Positions 34,788-43,844 are shown, counted from the first letter of the stretch. The stretch: 64,000 nt of DNA from Variovorax sp. WS11 (GCF_010499245.1 NZ_JAAGOW010000005.1:496001-560000); one strand, 5' to 3'. Numbers and translations: made by a program. The notes: generated from the sequence alone by a model not told the origin.

Positions 34788-34824
34788 GGCTTCATTTTCT
34801 TGACTTGGATCGATGGGTGGACGA

Positions 34825-37800
34825 TCAAGCGATCGTCATCAGACTGGCGTTGCCCCCAGCCGCCGCGCTGTTCGTGCTGACGGCGCGCTCGATCACCAAG
34901 GCCTCCAGCGGCACGTCTGCGCTATCGACGGCGAAACGGCGAAGGCTCACGATGGGACCGTCGCGTTCGGCCAGGCGCGCGGACGCGGCAAGCAGGTCGT
35001 CTTGGCTGCCCTGGTGCAGGGCGACGTCGAATTCGACGCCGGGTGCCGCCCAGTCGCTGGCCAGCGCAATCGCCTCCTGCACGTCCAGCGGCAGGCTCGC
35101 GTGCAGGGCCCGTGTCTCGGGCCGCGATGGCCAGATCGCGCGGCAGCCCACGGCCAGCGCGCCGGCCAATTGCAGGAGCAGCGAATCGTCGGACTCGGCC
35201 AGGCACAAGGCCGCCTCGCGCGGATGCAGCGAGTAGACGTTGCGTTCACCGGTCGGGCCCGCCAGCAGCCGGGCGCTGCGAGGGCCGATCATCTGGGCCA
35301 GCCGCTGGCACTGCGCGGCGGCGCGACCATCGCGGTGCCGGGCCATCCACGACACGAGCGAGTCGAAGGCGGGCGGAGGGGGCGAGGCGGCACTCTCGGC
35401 CGACGACCCCGGCAGGCCGAGCTCGACCGCACGCGCGAGCACATCCTGCGGGCGCGCCGCAAGCAGCCGGTACATGTACAGGGGACCGCCTGCCTTCGGC
35501 CCTGTGCCGGACAGGCCCTCGCCGCCGAAAGGCTGCACGCCGACGACGGCGCCGACCATGTTGCGGTTGACGTAGACATTGCCGACGCGGGCGTGGGACA
35601 GCACCTTGTCGATGGTCTCGTCGATGCGGGTGTGCAGGCCCAGGGTCAGGCCGTAGCCGGTGGCATTGATCTGCGCCATCAGCGCCTCGAGCTCGCGGCG
35701 CTCGTAGCGCACCACGTGCAGCACGGGCCCGAAGACCTCGCGCTCCAGTTCCGAGATGCTCTCCAGTTCGATCAGCGTGGGCACGACGTAGGTGCCTTCT
35801 TCGATGACGTCATGCGCGCAACGGCCCAGGCGATGGACACGCCGGCCGCGCCCCTGCATCGCCTCGACGTGCGTCTCGATGGTGTCGCGGGCGCCCGCGT
35901 CGATCACGGGGCCCACATCCACGCGCAGCGAAGCCGGGTTGCCCACGGTGGCCTCGGCCATCGCGCCGCGCAGCATGTGCAGCAGGCGGTCCGCCACATC
36001 GTCTTGGACGCACAGGACCCGCAGCGCCGAGCAGCGCTGCCCCGCGCTGTCGAAGGCGGAGCCGACCACGTCGGCGACGACCTGTTCCAGCAGCGCAGAC
36101 GAGTCGACGATCATCGCGTTCTGTCCGCCCGTCTCGGCAATCAGGGGCACCGGCGCGCCGGTCGGGCCGAGCCGCGCGGCCAGCGTGCGCTGCAGCAGCC
36201 GCGCGACCTCCGTCGAGCCGGTGAACATGACGGCCTGGACGCGCGCATCGGCGACCAGGCGCGCGCCGACGGTGGAGCCCCGCCCCGGGACCAGCTGCAC
36301 GGCGGCCGCGGGCACGCCGCCTTCGTGCAGAAGACGGACCGCCTCCGCGGCAATCAGCGAAGTCTGCTCCGCGGGCTTGGCAAGCACCGGGTTGCCGGCC
36401 GCCAGCGCCGCGGAGATCTGGCCGACGAAGATGGCCAGCGGGAAGTTCCATGGGCTGATGCACACCACGGGGCCCAGCGCCCGATGGGTGCTGCTGTCGA
36501 AATCGGCGCGCGCGTGGGCGGCGTAGAAGCGCAGGAAGTCGATCGCCTCGCGCACCTCGGCCACGCCATTGGCGTAGGTCTTGCCGGCCTCGCGGGCCAG
36601 CAGGCCGAGCAGCTGCGGCAGGCGCGCCTGCAGCAGGTCCGCCGCGCGCTCCAGCGCGCTCGCCCGCTGCGCCGCCGGGGTGCCGGCCCAGACCGGCGCG
36701 AACTCGGTCGCCGAACGCAAGGCCGCCTCGATCTCTTCCTCGTCTGTCGCGCGAACCCGGCCCACCGCGTCACGATGATCGGCCGGGTTGAGCACCTGCT
36801 TCCACGCCGTCCCCTGCGATGCCGGCGACTGCGCCAGCAAGGGCTCGGCGGTCCATGAGACGTCTGCACCCTGAACCAGGATGGATTCCAGATCGCGCAG
36901 TGTCTGCTCGTTCGACAGGTCCATGCCCTGCGAATTGCGCCGGGCCTGGCCATAGAGCGCTGCCGGGTGAGCGATGGCCGGATGCGGCCGGCCCAGCTCG
37001 CCCTCCTCTTTCGCCATGCGCTCGACCGCGGCCACGGGGTCCTCCACCAGCGATGCGATGGAGATCGTGGGATCGGCGATGCGGTTGACGAAGGAGGTGT
37101 TGGCGCCGTTCTCCAGCAGGCGCCTCACCAGGTAGGCCAGCAGCGTCTCGTGCGTGCCCACGGGCGCGTAGATGCGGCAGGGGCGCCCGAGCTTGCCGTC
37201 CTCGAGGCGGCCGACCACCTGCTCGTACAGCGGCTCGCCCATCCCATGCAGGCACTGGAACTCGTACTGCCCGGGCTGGTAGGCGGCGGGGTCGGCGAGG
37301 GTGTAGATTGCAGCCATGGTGTGGGCGTTGTGCGTGGCGAACTGCGGATAGACCTCCGCCGGCGCCGCCAGCAGTTCGCGGGCGCAGGCCAGGTACGACA
37401 CGTCGGTGTAGACCTTGCGCGTGTAGACGGGAAAGCCGTCCTGCCCGTCGACCTGGGCGCGCTTGATCTCGCTGTCCCAATAGGCGCCCTTGACCAGCCG
37501 GACCATCAGGCGATGGCGGCTGCGCCGGGCCAGGTCGATCAGGTAGTCGATCACATGGGGGCAGCGCTTCTGGTACGCCTGGACCACGAAGCCGATGCCG
37601 GCCCAGCCGGCCAGCGCGGGCTCGAAGCACAGCTTTTCCAGCAGGTCCAGCGAGAGCTCGAGCCGGTCCGCCTCCTCGGCGTCGATGTTCAAGCCGACGT
37701 CGTAGCGCCGGGCGAGCAGCGCCAGGCCGCGCACCACCGGATAGAGCTCGTCCACGACCCGGCCGTACTGCGCACGGCTGTAGCGTGGGTGCAGCGCGGA

Positions 37801-38631
37801 CAGCTTGATGGAGATGCCGGGACCGTCGTACACGCCGCGCCCGTTGGAGGCCTTGCCGATGGCGTGGATCGCCTGCTCGTAGGACTGGCGGTAGCGCTCT
37901 GCGTCCTCGGCCGTCATGGCCGCCTCGCCCAGCATGTCGTAGGAGTACCGGAAGCCCTGGGCCTCGAGGCCGCGGGCATGCTCCAGTGCAGCCTGGATGG
38001 TCTCGCCGGTGACGAACTGCTCGCCCATCATCCGCATGGCCATGTCCACGCCCTTTCGGATCATCGGTTCGCCACCCTTGGCGATCAGGCGCGAGAGCAG
38101 CGCCGACAACGACGATTCGCTGTGGGTCGACACGAGCTTGCCGGTCAGCAGCAGCCCCCAGGTCGCAGCGTTGACGAAGAGCGAAGGACTGCGGCCCGCA
38201 TGTTCCTGCCAATGCCCGCGCGCGATCTTGTCGCGGATGAGTGCATCGCGGGTGGCGGAGTCGGGAATGCGCAGCAGGGCTTCGGCCAGGCACATCAAGG
38301 CCACGCCCTCTTGCGAGGACAGCGCGTATTCCTGAAGCAGGCCTTGCACCAGACCCGCACGCCCGGCGGAGTTCTTGCGGTCGCGCAGACGCTGTGCGAT
38401 CTGCAGCGCGAGGGCGTTGGCGCGGCTGCCGGTGCCGGCGTCCATTCGGGCCTGCGCCAGCAGCCCCGAGACGGCCTCGGGCTCGGGCAGCCGATAAGCG
38501 CGGGTGATACGCCGGCGAAGTTCGGAGGATTCAGGGGGGCCTTCGGCAAAGCCGCTGAAAAGCGTGGCGGGGTCGATCTGTGCGCGCGTGGTCATGGGGA
38601 GTTGGCTGCTTTGGCTGGTGACATTGCGCAT
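34825..38631 (-). CDS. putA: Bifunctional proline dehydrogenase/P5C dehydrogenase PutA
   Basis: The 1268-residue protein has a PutA arm/dimerisation region (about 20-185), the FAD-binding PRODH barrel (about 190-480: GPGISIKLSALHPRY, RLVKGAYWDSEIKRAQ, THNAHT, APVGTHETLLAYLVRRLLEN) and a P5C dehydrogenase domain (about 570-1000) with the general base in IAETGGQNAMI and the catalytic cysteine in GQRCSALRV. A further C-terminal ALDH-like domain (about 1000-1268) marks the long PutA types. No ribbon-helix-helix domain precedes the arm, so it is not self-regulating. It oxidises proline to glutamate, passing electrons to ubiquinone. The start at 38631 lies only 44 bp from the divergent Lrp gene. 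Confidence 0.97.
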   Translation of the reverse strand: MRNVTSQSSQLPMTTRAQIDPATLFSGFAEGPPESSELRRRITRAYRLPEPEAVSGLLAQARMDAGTGSRANALALQIAQRLRDRKNSAGRAGLVQGLLQEYALSSQEGVALMCLAEALLRIPDSATRDALIRDKIARGHWQEHAGRSPSLFVNAATWGLLLTGKLVSTHSESSLSALLSRLIAKGGEPMIRKGVDMAMRMMGEQFVTGETIQAALEHARGLEAQGFRYSYDMLGEAAMTAEDAERYRQSYEQAIHAIGKASNGRGVYDGPGISIKLSALHPRYSRAQYGRVVDELYPVVRGLALLARRYDVGLNIDAEEADRLELSLDLLEKLCFEPALAGWAGIGFVVQAYQKRCPHVIDYLIDLARRSRHRLMVRLVKGAYWDSEIKRAQVDGQDGFPVYTRKVYTDVSYLACARELLAAPAEVYPQFATHNAHTMAAIYTLADPAAYQPGQYEFQCLHGMGEPLYEQVVGRLEDGKLGRPCRIYAPVGTHETLLAYLVRRLLENGANTSFVNRIADPTISIASLVEDPVAAVERMAKEEGELGRPHPAIAHPAALYGQARRNSQGMDLSNEQTLRDLESILVQGADVSWTAEPLLAQSPASQGTAWKQVLNPADHRDAVGRVRATDEEEIEAALRSATEFAPVWAGTPAAQRASALERAADLLQARLPQLLGLLAREAGKTYANGVAEVREAIDFLRFYAAHARADFDSSTHRALGPVVCISPWNFPLAIFVGQISAALAAGNPVLAKPAEQTSLIAAEAVRLLHEGGVPAAAVQLVPGRGSTVGARLVADARVQAVMFTGSTEVARLLQRTLAARLGPTGAPVPLIAETGGQNAMIVDSSALLEQVVADVVGSAFDSAGQRCSALRVLCVQDDVADRLLHMLRGAMAEATVGNPASLRVDVGPVIDAGARDTIETHVEAMQGRGRRVHRLGRCAHDVIEEGTYVVPTLIELESISELEREVFGPVLHVVRYERRELEALMAQINATGYGLTLGLHTRIDETIDKVLSHARVGNVYVNRNMVGAVVGVQPFGGEGLSGTGPKAGGPLYMYRLLAARPQDVLARAVELGLPGSSAESAASPPPPAFDSLVSWMARHRDGRAAAQCQRLAQMIGPRSARLLAGPTGERNVYSLHPREAALCLAESDDSLLLQLAGALAVGCRAIWPSRPETRALHASLPLDVQEAIALASDWAAPGVEFDVALHQGSQDDLLAASARLAERDGPIVSLRRFAVDSADVPLEALVIERAVSTNSAAAGGNASLMTIA

Positions 38632-38675
38632 AATGCTCGCCTTACATCCGAATTTTTGTTCGAAATTTAAGCCTT
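38632..38675. promoter_or_regulatory. Compact divergent putA/lrp promoter
   Basis: Only 44 bp separate the two divergent start codons. The segment is AT-rich for this genome and holds the dyad CGAA-tttttg-TTCG (38649-38662) overlapping TTCGAA. This resembles Lrp/AsnC-type binding sites. The two promoters must overlap each other or extend into the coding sequences. Confidence 0.5.
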
Positions 38676-39179
38676 ATGCAGGATAAATCACTAGACGATG
38701 CAGCGCAGCTGCTCGGCCTGGACCGGCTGGACCTGCGCATTCTGTCGGCGCTGCAGGCGGATGGACGCATCGCCAACCTGAAGCTGGCAGAAGCCATCGG
38801 CCTGTCGCCCACGGCCGTCCTGGCGCGGGTGCAGCGCCTCACGCGCGACGGGTACATCCTGGGCTACGAGGCGCGCTTGAATCCGCTGAAGCTCGGCGCG
38901 GGCATGCTGGTCTTCGTGGAGGTCCTGCTCGACAGGACGACCCCCAATGTCTTCGACGCGTTCAAGGCCGCGGTGCAGGTGCGGCCGGAGATCATGGAGT
39001 GCCACATGGTGGCCGGCGGCTTCGACTACCTGCTCAAGACCCGCAGCGCGGACATGAACGACTACCGGAACTTCGCGGGCACCGTGCTGTGGCAACTGCC
39101 GGGCGTGCGCGAGACGCGCACCTATGCCGTCATGGAGGAGGTCAAGAACTCCGCGCGGCTGGCATTGCCCGGCGTGTGA
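38676..39179 (+). CDS. Lrp/AsnC-family regulator of putA
   Basis: This 167-residue protein has an N-terminal HTH (about 15-65: IANLKLAEAIGLSPTAVLARVQRL) and a C-terminal RAM/AsnC ligand-binding domain with VAGGFDYLLKTRSADMNDYRNF near residue 110. Divergent Lrp-type activators (PutR) commonly control putA in alpha- and beta-proteobacteria whose PutA lacks its own DNA-binding domain. That matches this layout. Proline as effector is inferred from position. Confidence 0.93.
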   Translation: MQDKSLDDAAQLLGLDRLDLRILSALQADGRIANLKLAEAIGLSPTAVLARVQRLTRDGYILGYEARLNPLKLGAGMLVFVEVLLDRTTPNVFDAFKAAVQVRPEIMECHMVAGGFDYLLKTRSADMNDYRNFAGTVLWQLPGVRETRTYAVMEEVKNSARLALPGV

Positions 39180-39186
39180 GCGCCGG
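39169..39186. terminator. Hairpin at end of the Lrp gene
   Basis: CCGGCG and CGCCGG form a 6-bp GC stem around a 6-base loop that contains the stop codon. It lies between the convergent Lrp and AraC genes. No T-run follows on either strand, so its role as a terminator is uncertain. Confidence 0.35.
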
Positions 39187-39206
39187 CTCGCAACACGAGC
39201 ACTCAA

Positions 39207-40100
39207 CTAACCCGGCACCTTCACTCCCCGCGCGGCCAGCGTGCGGTATCCGGACGGCGAGTGACCCACCGCACGGGTGAAGAACTTGCTGAAGTAGGCT
39301 GGGTCCTGATAGCCGATGGCGGCCGCCACTTCGGCCACCGGCATGGGGGTGTAGGCCAGCAGGCGGCGCGCCTCCAGCATCAACCGCTCGTGCAGCAGCT
39401 GCAAGGCAGACTCGCGCGTCACGTTGCGGCAGGTGCGGCTCAGGTGGTCCGGCGTCACGCCCAGGGCCTCGGCATAGAAGGACAGCGGGCGGTGCTCGCG
39501 GAAGTGCTGCTCGGTCAATGCCAGGTAGCGCTGCACCAGGGCATCGCGCGCGCCGGGTGCCTGTGCCTTCCCGATCCGTTCGCCGCGCAAGCGCATGAGC
39601 AGCACGGCCAGCAGGGTGGCCGAAGCCAGCAGCGCGGGCACCCGGCCCGCCCCATGGCCCTGGAACTCGCGCGCGACCATGGCGAACAAGGCGGCACATT
39701 CGGCGCACGCGTCCGGCGCCAGTGCGGCCAGGACGAAGGAATTTCCCAGGCCGGTATCCGCCAGATGGTCGCTTCCGAGCAAGCGCTGCAATGTCGCGGT
39801 GGGAATGGTGAGCTGATGCCCTGCCGTGTCGTGCGTGTGGCGGAACCCGTGCACCGAACCCGGCGCGATCAGCAGGATCGCGGGCGCGTCGGCCTGCACC
39901 GTCTGGCCATCGACGGTGCCCTCGATGTGCCCCGCTTCCAGGAACTGGATCTGGTGCAGGCCGTCATGGCGGTGCGCCGGAATCGTCCAATCCATCTGCT
40001 GGCCGCGCACGGCGACCGGTTCGTAGTGGAGGCAGTCGTCCGGCTGCTCATGGCGGACTTCCCTGAAAGGAACGAGCAGCAGGGGCGTGGCGGGCTTCAT
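39207..40100 (-). CDS. AraC-family transcriptional regulator
   Basis: The 297-residue protein has an N-terminal cupin sensor domain (about 20-130; IPAHRHDGLHQIQFLEAGH near 45) and a C-terminal double HTH (about 195-290). The latter holds LGVTPDHLSRTCRNVT and the AraC signature IGYQDPAYFSKFFTRAVGHSPSGYR. The layout matches PobR-like activators of 4-hydroxybenzoate hydroxylase genes. No pobA gene is divergent from it, and the 170 bp upstream (40101-40270) show nothing recognisable, so its target is unknown. Confidence 0.92.
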   Translation of the reverse strand: MKPATPLLLVPFREVRHEQPDDCLHYEPVAVRGQQMDWTIPAHRHDGLHQIQFLEAGHIEGTVDGQTVQADAPAILLIAPGSVHGFRHTHDTAGHQLTIPTATLQRLLGSDHLADTGLGNSFVLAALAPDACAECAALFAMVAREFQGHGAGRVPALLASATLLAVLLMRLRGERIGKAQAPGARDALVQRYLALTEQHFREHRPLSFYAEALGVTPDHLSRTCRNVTRESALQLLHERLMLEARRLLAYTPMPVAEVAAAIGYQDPAYFSKFFTRAVGHSPSGYRTLAARGVKVPG

Positions 40101-40270
40101 GGCAGCGGTGCGAATCGACGTCGGAAAAGTACCCGCCTCACCGCGATTTGTCCATTCGCATCGGCGCTTCGCGGCCCTTGAACTGGCAGTAATCGCTGTC
40201 ACAAGGCAGGTGTTCGAGAAGCTCAGGGCTGGAGGATGCGATTCCTATTCGGACGGTGCGTTGACGCTGA

Positions 40271-40840
40271 TCAATCGCCCGACGGAATGTCATAGCCACG
40301 CTTGTCCAGGAGCTTCACCCAGCGTCGAATGCGCGCCCGCATACTCCGCTTGTCCGCATCGCCAAGAAGATGCATTTGGTCGACCATCTTGATGGCATCG
40401 GCCGCTTTTACAAAGCCGTGCTGCAACAAGGCCAGGTTGAACTCACGGTCCTTTTCTCGATTGGCCGCGGCCTTGGACATGAACAAGTCGATGACATCCA
40501 GGCAAAGACCGAGCCGGCCGTTGGTTCCCCGCTCGCTCTGAACGCGATGCAGGCGCCCCTCCCAACCCAGCGGCAGTTTGGCGGTCGTCGAATCGACGCC
40601 CTGTGCGTAGTATCCATAGGTCGTATGGAACTGGGAGCCCTCACCCAAGGCTCCCTCGATCAGTTCTGATTTCCCTTCGGCAGCCCGAGGATAGATGTCC
40701 GCTTCGGCCGACAGCTTGAAAACGTCCGGAGGGTACGGGATCGGCCCCAGGATGGACTGGCTGCCAACGATGATGAACTCGTATTCGTCGGTTACGTCGC
40801 CAGCGGCTCGGATGATGTGCTCGAGGTCCTCGCGGTTCAA
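40271..40840 (-). CDS. Nucleotidyltransferase-like protein (DUF6036-like), possible toxin
   Basis: This 189-residue protein has a nucleotidyltransferase-type start. A predicted strand FIIVGSQS (G26-S27) is followed about 20 residues later by the acidic strand SAEADIYP (E46, D48), fitting the hG[GS]...[DE]h[DE] pattern seen in DUF6036/AbiEii/MNT-like proteins. Further on lie GVDSTTAKLP near 80 and CLDVIDLFMSKAAANREKDREF near 112, typical of this group. Its start overlaps the stop of the upstream Xre gene (ATGA). Such pairs often act as toxin-antitoxin or abortive-infection modules in which the transferase modifies tRNA or protein. Activity and target here are inferred. Confidence 0.72.
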   Translation of the reverse strand: MNREDLEHIIRAAGDVTDEYEFIIVGSQSILGPIPYPPDVFKLSAEADIYPRAAEGKSELIEGALGEGSQFHTTYGYYAQGVDSTTAKLPLGWEGRLHRVQSERGTNGRLGLCLDVIDLFMSKAAANREKDREFNLALLQHGFVKAADAIKMVDQMHLLGDADKRSMRARIRRWVKLLDKRGYDIPSGD

Positions 40841-41526
40841 CTCGGCCCTCCTTGGGCAGCGGGCGCGCGCGCCTTCGACCCCAGCAGAACTCCCTTTTTT
40901 AGGGCACTTACTTGTTCAAGAACGGCCGCACGGATGGGCGCCGGCAAGATGGTCGGCAGGGGCGACGCCTGCCGCAGTTCCCTTCCGCGGCGCGACGTGC
41001 TCAGGGCGCGGCGCCAATCGCGCCGGTGCAGGATGACCGACCATTCGTCCCACAGGAATCGCGAATGACTGCTGCCCGAACTGCGCCATTCCTCCAAGGT
41101 TGCGAGAGCCTGGTCGATCAATTTCGGATCGCTGAGCATCAGCTTGATCGCCTCCTTGTGCAACATCAGGCTTTGAAGATCTTGTGCATCATGACTGCCG
41201 TCAGTCTTGACCAATACGGAAACGGCAGGCGCCGGCCGTTTGCGCGGCCTATCCTCGACGCCGGGGGTGATCTGCAGGGCATCGCTTGCCAACAAGGCCA
41301 GGTCTGCCGAGACCCCCAGCGCTGACATCACGCGCACGTAGTTACCCATGGACGGTGACGGGTCCCCAGACTCGATGGCTGCAAGCGTGGTGCGGGAGAT
41401 GCCAACAAGCTCAGCCAGGGCTGTGCTCGAGAAGCCCTCTTGGCGGCGAACGCGCTTGAGCCTCTCGCCCAGTTGCAGGAGCAACTGGCGATCCAAGACC
41501 GAGGTCGAATCCGTTCGGGCTGTCAT
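40837..41526 (-). CDS. Xre-type HTH protein, probable antitoxin of nucleotidyltransferase pair
   Basis: The 229-residue protein has an Xre/HipB-like HTH (about 18-75: SSTALAELVGISRTTLAAIESGDPSPS) followed by a proline/arginine-rich linker and a C-terminal domain with SRFLWDEWSVILHRRDW near 155. The C-terminal part probably binds the partner. The gene overlaps the nucleotidyltransferase gene by four bases. Its promoter has two copies of an operator-like repeat, one of which runs into the ATG, so autorepression is likely. No Shine-Dalgarno sequence precedes the ATG, and the predicted transcription start lies at or next to it, suggesting a leaderless message. Confidence 0.82.
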   Translation of the reverse strand: MTARTDSTSVLDRQLLLQLGERLKRVRRQEGFSSTALAELVGISRTTLAAIESGDPSPSMGNYVRVMSALGVSADLALLASDALQITPGVEDRPRKRPAPAVSVLVKTDGSHDAQDLQSLMLHKEAIKLMLSDPKLIDQALATLEEWRSSGSSHSRFLWDEWSVILHRRDWRRALSTSRRGRELRQASPLPTILPAPIRAAVLEQVSALKKGVLLGSKARAPAAQGGPS

Positions 41527-41574
41527 TTGTCCAGAATTTTATTCATCTCTTTAAGTTTTTGTCCAGTTTTCTGG
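41524..41574 (-). promoter_or_regulatory. Promoter with repeated operator for the Xre/nucleotidyltransferase pair
   Basis: On the minus strand TGGACA (41565-41560) and TAAAAT (41541-41536) are separated by 18 bp, a good sigma-70 promoter. CTGGACAAA occurs twice, 32 bp apart (41566-41558 and 41534-41526): one covers the -35 box and the other ends in the start codon. An inverted CCAG-TTTT-CTGG (41563-41574) overlaps the first. Only nine bases lie between the -10 box and the ATG. Confidence 0.62.
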
Positions 41575-41644
41575 TCAGTTGATCGATCTCTTCCTGGGGG
41601 ATCCATGGCCTCACAGGCAAGGCAGCCGATCTGGGATGGGTGCG

Positions 41645-42634
41645 CTATTCCGGCTTGATGTTGAGCTTGTCGAGCACGCCTTGCCAGGTCCTGCGATCGT
41701 CTTCGATGTACCTCGCAAGCTGCTCGGGCGTGCCGGGCCGCGGATAGGTGCCCAGCTCGCGCGACTTCGCGACCACATCGGGCAGCAGCAGCGCTTCGCC
41801 CATGTCCTTGTTGAGCCTGGCGAGGATGGCGGGGTCCACGCCCTTCTTCGCGATCACCGCGAACCAGCCGAAGGCCACCGCACCCGGCACCGTCGAACGG
41901 GCCAGCGGCAGCTGGTCGAGGCCGGGTTCGACGCGGTCGCTCATCGACGCCAGGATTCGCATCTTGCCGGCCTGCACGTTGCCGGCGACCACGTTGTAGG
42001 TCTCGACCATCATCTGGGTCTGCCCGCCGAGCGTGGCCAGCATGGCCTGGGCGCCGCCGGGGTAGTGCACTTCGAGGAACTGCGCGCCCGCGTTCAGGCC
42101 CAGCAGCGCCGAGGCGAGGTGCGGCGCGGTGCCGCGGCCGTTGTCGGCCACCTCGATGCCCTGTGGCCTGGCCTTGGCGGCGGCAATGAACTCGCCGAGC
42201 GTCTTGTAGGGCGAGTCGCCCGGAACGGCGAGCACGAAGGGCGCCACGGCCGCCAGGGTGACGGGCACGAAGTCGCGGTTGAAGTCGTAGCTCACGCCCT
42301 TGATGGTGCTGGGCGCCACGGAGATGGCCGAGCCCTGGACGAAGCCGAAGGTGCTGCCGTCGGTCGGTCCGCTCAGCAGCGTGTTCATGCCGATCACGCC
42401 GCTGCCGCCCGGCTTGTTGTCGACCACCACCGCCTGGCCCCACTTCTGGCTGAGCTTGACGCCGACGAAGCGAATCAGCACATCGGGCGCGGAGCCGGCC
42501 GGGAACGGGACCACGAAGCGCACGGGCTGGCTCGGCCATTTCGAGGCGGCGGACTGCGCCTGGGCCACGGGCATCGCCGCGACCATCGACACGGCGAGTG
42601 CGAGAAGCGATCGGCGAAGGTTCATTCGATCCAT
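41645..42634 (-). CDS. Bug/TctC-family substrate-binding protein
   Basis: This 329-residue secreted receptor begins MDRMNLRRSLL with a signal peptide cleaved near PVAQAQSAA. It has PSQPVRFVVPFPAGSAPDV, VVVDNKPGGSG near 75 and EVHYPGG in place of the usual HVPYRG near 185. AAGGAG lies six bases before the ATG. It is the last gene of the meta-cleavage operon, 66 bp after the aldolase gene, so it probably captures the aromatic substrate of that pathway. TctAB are not nearby. Confidence 0.92.
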   Translation of the reverse strand: MDRMNLRRSLLALAVSMVAAMPVAQAQSAASKWPSQPVRFVVPFPAGSAPDVLIRFVGVKLSQKWGQAVVVDNKPGGSGVIGMNTLLSGPTDGSTFGFVQGSAISVAPSTIKGVSYDFNRDFVPVTLAAVAPFVLAVPGDSPYKTLGEFIAAAKARPQGIEVADNGRGTAPHLASALLGLNAGAQFLEVHYPGGAQAMLATLGGQTQMMVETYNVVAGNVQAGKMRILASMSDRVEPGLDQLPLARSTVPGAVAFGWFAVIAKKGVDPAILARLNKDMGEALLLPDVVAKSRELGTYPRPGTPEQLARYIEDDRRTWQGVLDKLNIKPE

Positions 42635-42700
42635 GGAGGTCTCCTTGTCATTGTTCGAAAAATTGCCGGCAACGCCGACCACGCGCGGGCGGTCGAGGCC

Positions 42701-43768
42701 TCAGACGGCCTCGCTCATGCTGGATTGCGGGTGGATTCGCTCGTGCTCCACATGCTTCAGCAGGTCGAGCGCCACGTCGACGATCATGTCTTCCTGACCG
42801 CCCACCATGCGGCGCCGTCCCAGCTCGACCAGGATGTCGACGGTCTTCAGGCCGTACTTCTTCGCAGCCACTTCCGAATGCCGCAGGAAGCTCGAATACA
42901 CGCCGGCATAGCCCAGCGCCAGGGTCTCGCGGTCCACGCGCACAGGGCGGTCCTGCAGGGGGCGGACGATGTCGTCGGCGGCATCCATCAGCCTGTACAG
43001 ATCCGTTCCGTGGTTCCAGCCCAGGCGCGCGGCCGCGGCGATGAAGACTTCCAGCGGCGCATTGCCCGCCCCTGCCCCCATGCCCGCCAGGCTGGCGTCC
43101 ACGCGATCACAGCCCTCTTCCACCGCGACGATGCTGTTGGCAACTCCCAGGCTCAGGTTGTGGTGCGCGTGCATGCCCGTCTGCGTCTCGGGCTTCAGCA
43201 CATCCTTGAACGCGCGGAACCGGTCGCGCACATCGTTCATGCTCAGCGCGCCGCCCGAGTCCACCACGTAGCAGCAGATCGCCCCGTAGCGCTCCATGAG
43301 CTTGGCCTGCTGTGCCAGCGCATCCGGCGTCGTCATGTGGCTCATCATCAGGAAGCCCACGGCCTCCATGCCGAGGTGGCGCGCGTACTCGATGTGCTGC
43401 CTCGATATATCGGCCTCGGTGCAGTGCGTGGCCACGCGAACGATGCGCGCGCCCGCCTCGTACGCGGCCTTGAGGTCGTGCACGGTGCCGATGCCCGGCA
43501 GCAGCAGCGTCGCGATCTTCGCGTGCTTCACCACGCTGGCCACCGCTTCGATCCACTCGACGTCGGTGTGGGCGCCGAAGCCGTAGTTGAAGCTGCCGCC
43601 TTGCAGGCCATCGCCATGGGCGACCTCGATGGAGTCGACCTTGGCCTCGTCCAGTGCCTTGGCGATCTGCCTGGCCTGCTCCACGCTGTACTGGTGGCGG
43701 ATTGCGTGGCTGCCGTCGCGCAGCGTCACGTCGGAGATGTAGATCTTCTTGCTGAGGTCGTGGCTCAT
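42701..43768 (-). CDS. mhpE: 4-hydroxy-2-oxovalerate aldolase
   Basis: This 355-residue class II pyruvate aldolase matches DmpG/MhpE: ISDVTLRDGSHAIRHQY at the start (catalytic R and D with metal binding), EVAHGDGLQGGSFNYGFG near 48, the metal histidines in GMHAHHNLSLGVANS near 197 and GMGAGAGNAPLEVF near 237. It splits 4-hydroxy-2-oxovalerate to pyruvate and acetaldehyde, with the aldehyde channelled to the partner dehydrogenase. AAGGA lies upstream of the ATG. The partner gene upstream carries a 3' frameshift, which may affect complex formation because the dehydrogenase C-terminus is altered. Confidence 0.96.
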   Translation of the reverse strand: MSHDLSKKIYISDVTLRDGSHAIRHQYSVEQARQIAKALDEAKVDSIEVAHGDGLQGGSFNYGFGAHTDVEWIEAVASVVKHAKIATLLLPGIGTVHDLKAAYEAGARIVRVATHCTEADISRQHIEYARHLGMEAVGFLMMSHMTTPDALAQQAKLMERYGAICCYVVDSGGALSMNDVRDRFRAFKDVLKPETQTGMHAHHNLSLGVANSIVAVEEGCDRVDASLAGMGAGAGNAPLEVFIAAAARLGWNHGTDLYRLMDAADDIVRPLQDRPVRVDRETLALGYAGVYSSFLRHSEVAAKKYGLKTVDILVELGRRRMVGGQEDMIVDVALDLLKHVEHERIHPQSSMSEAV

Positions 43769-43844
43769 CTCGGTTTCCTTCAGACAGCCACGGCCGCGAG
43801 CATGCGCTCGGCCATCGATTCGCCGGTGCGCAGCGCCGCGCTGG

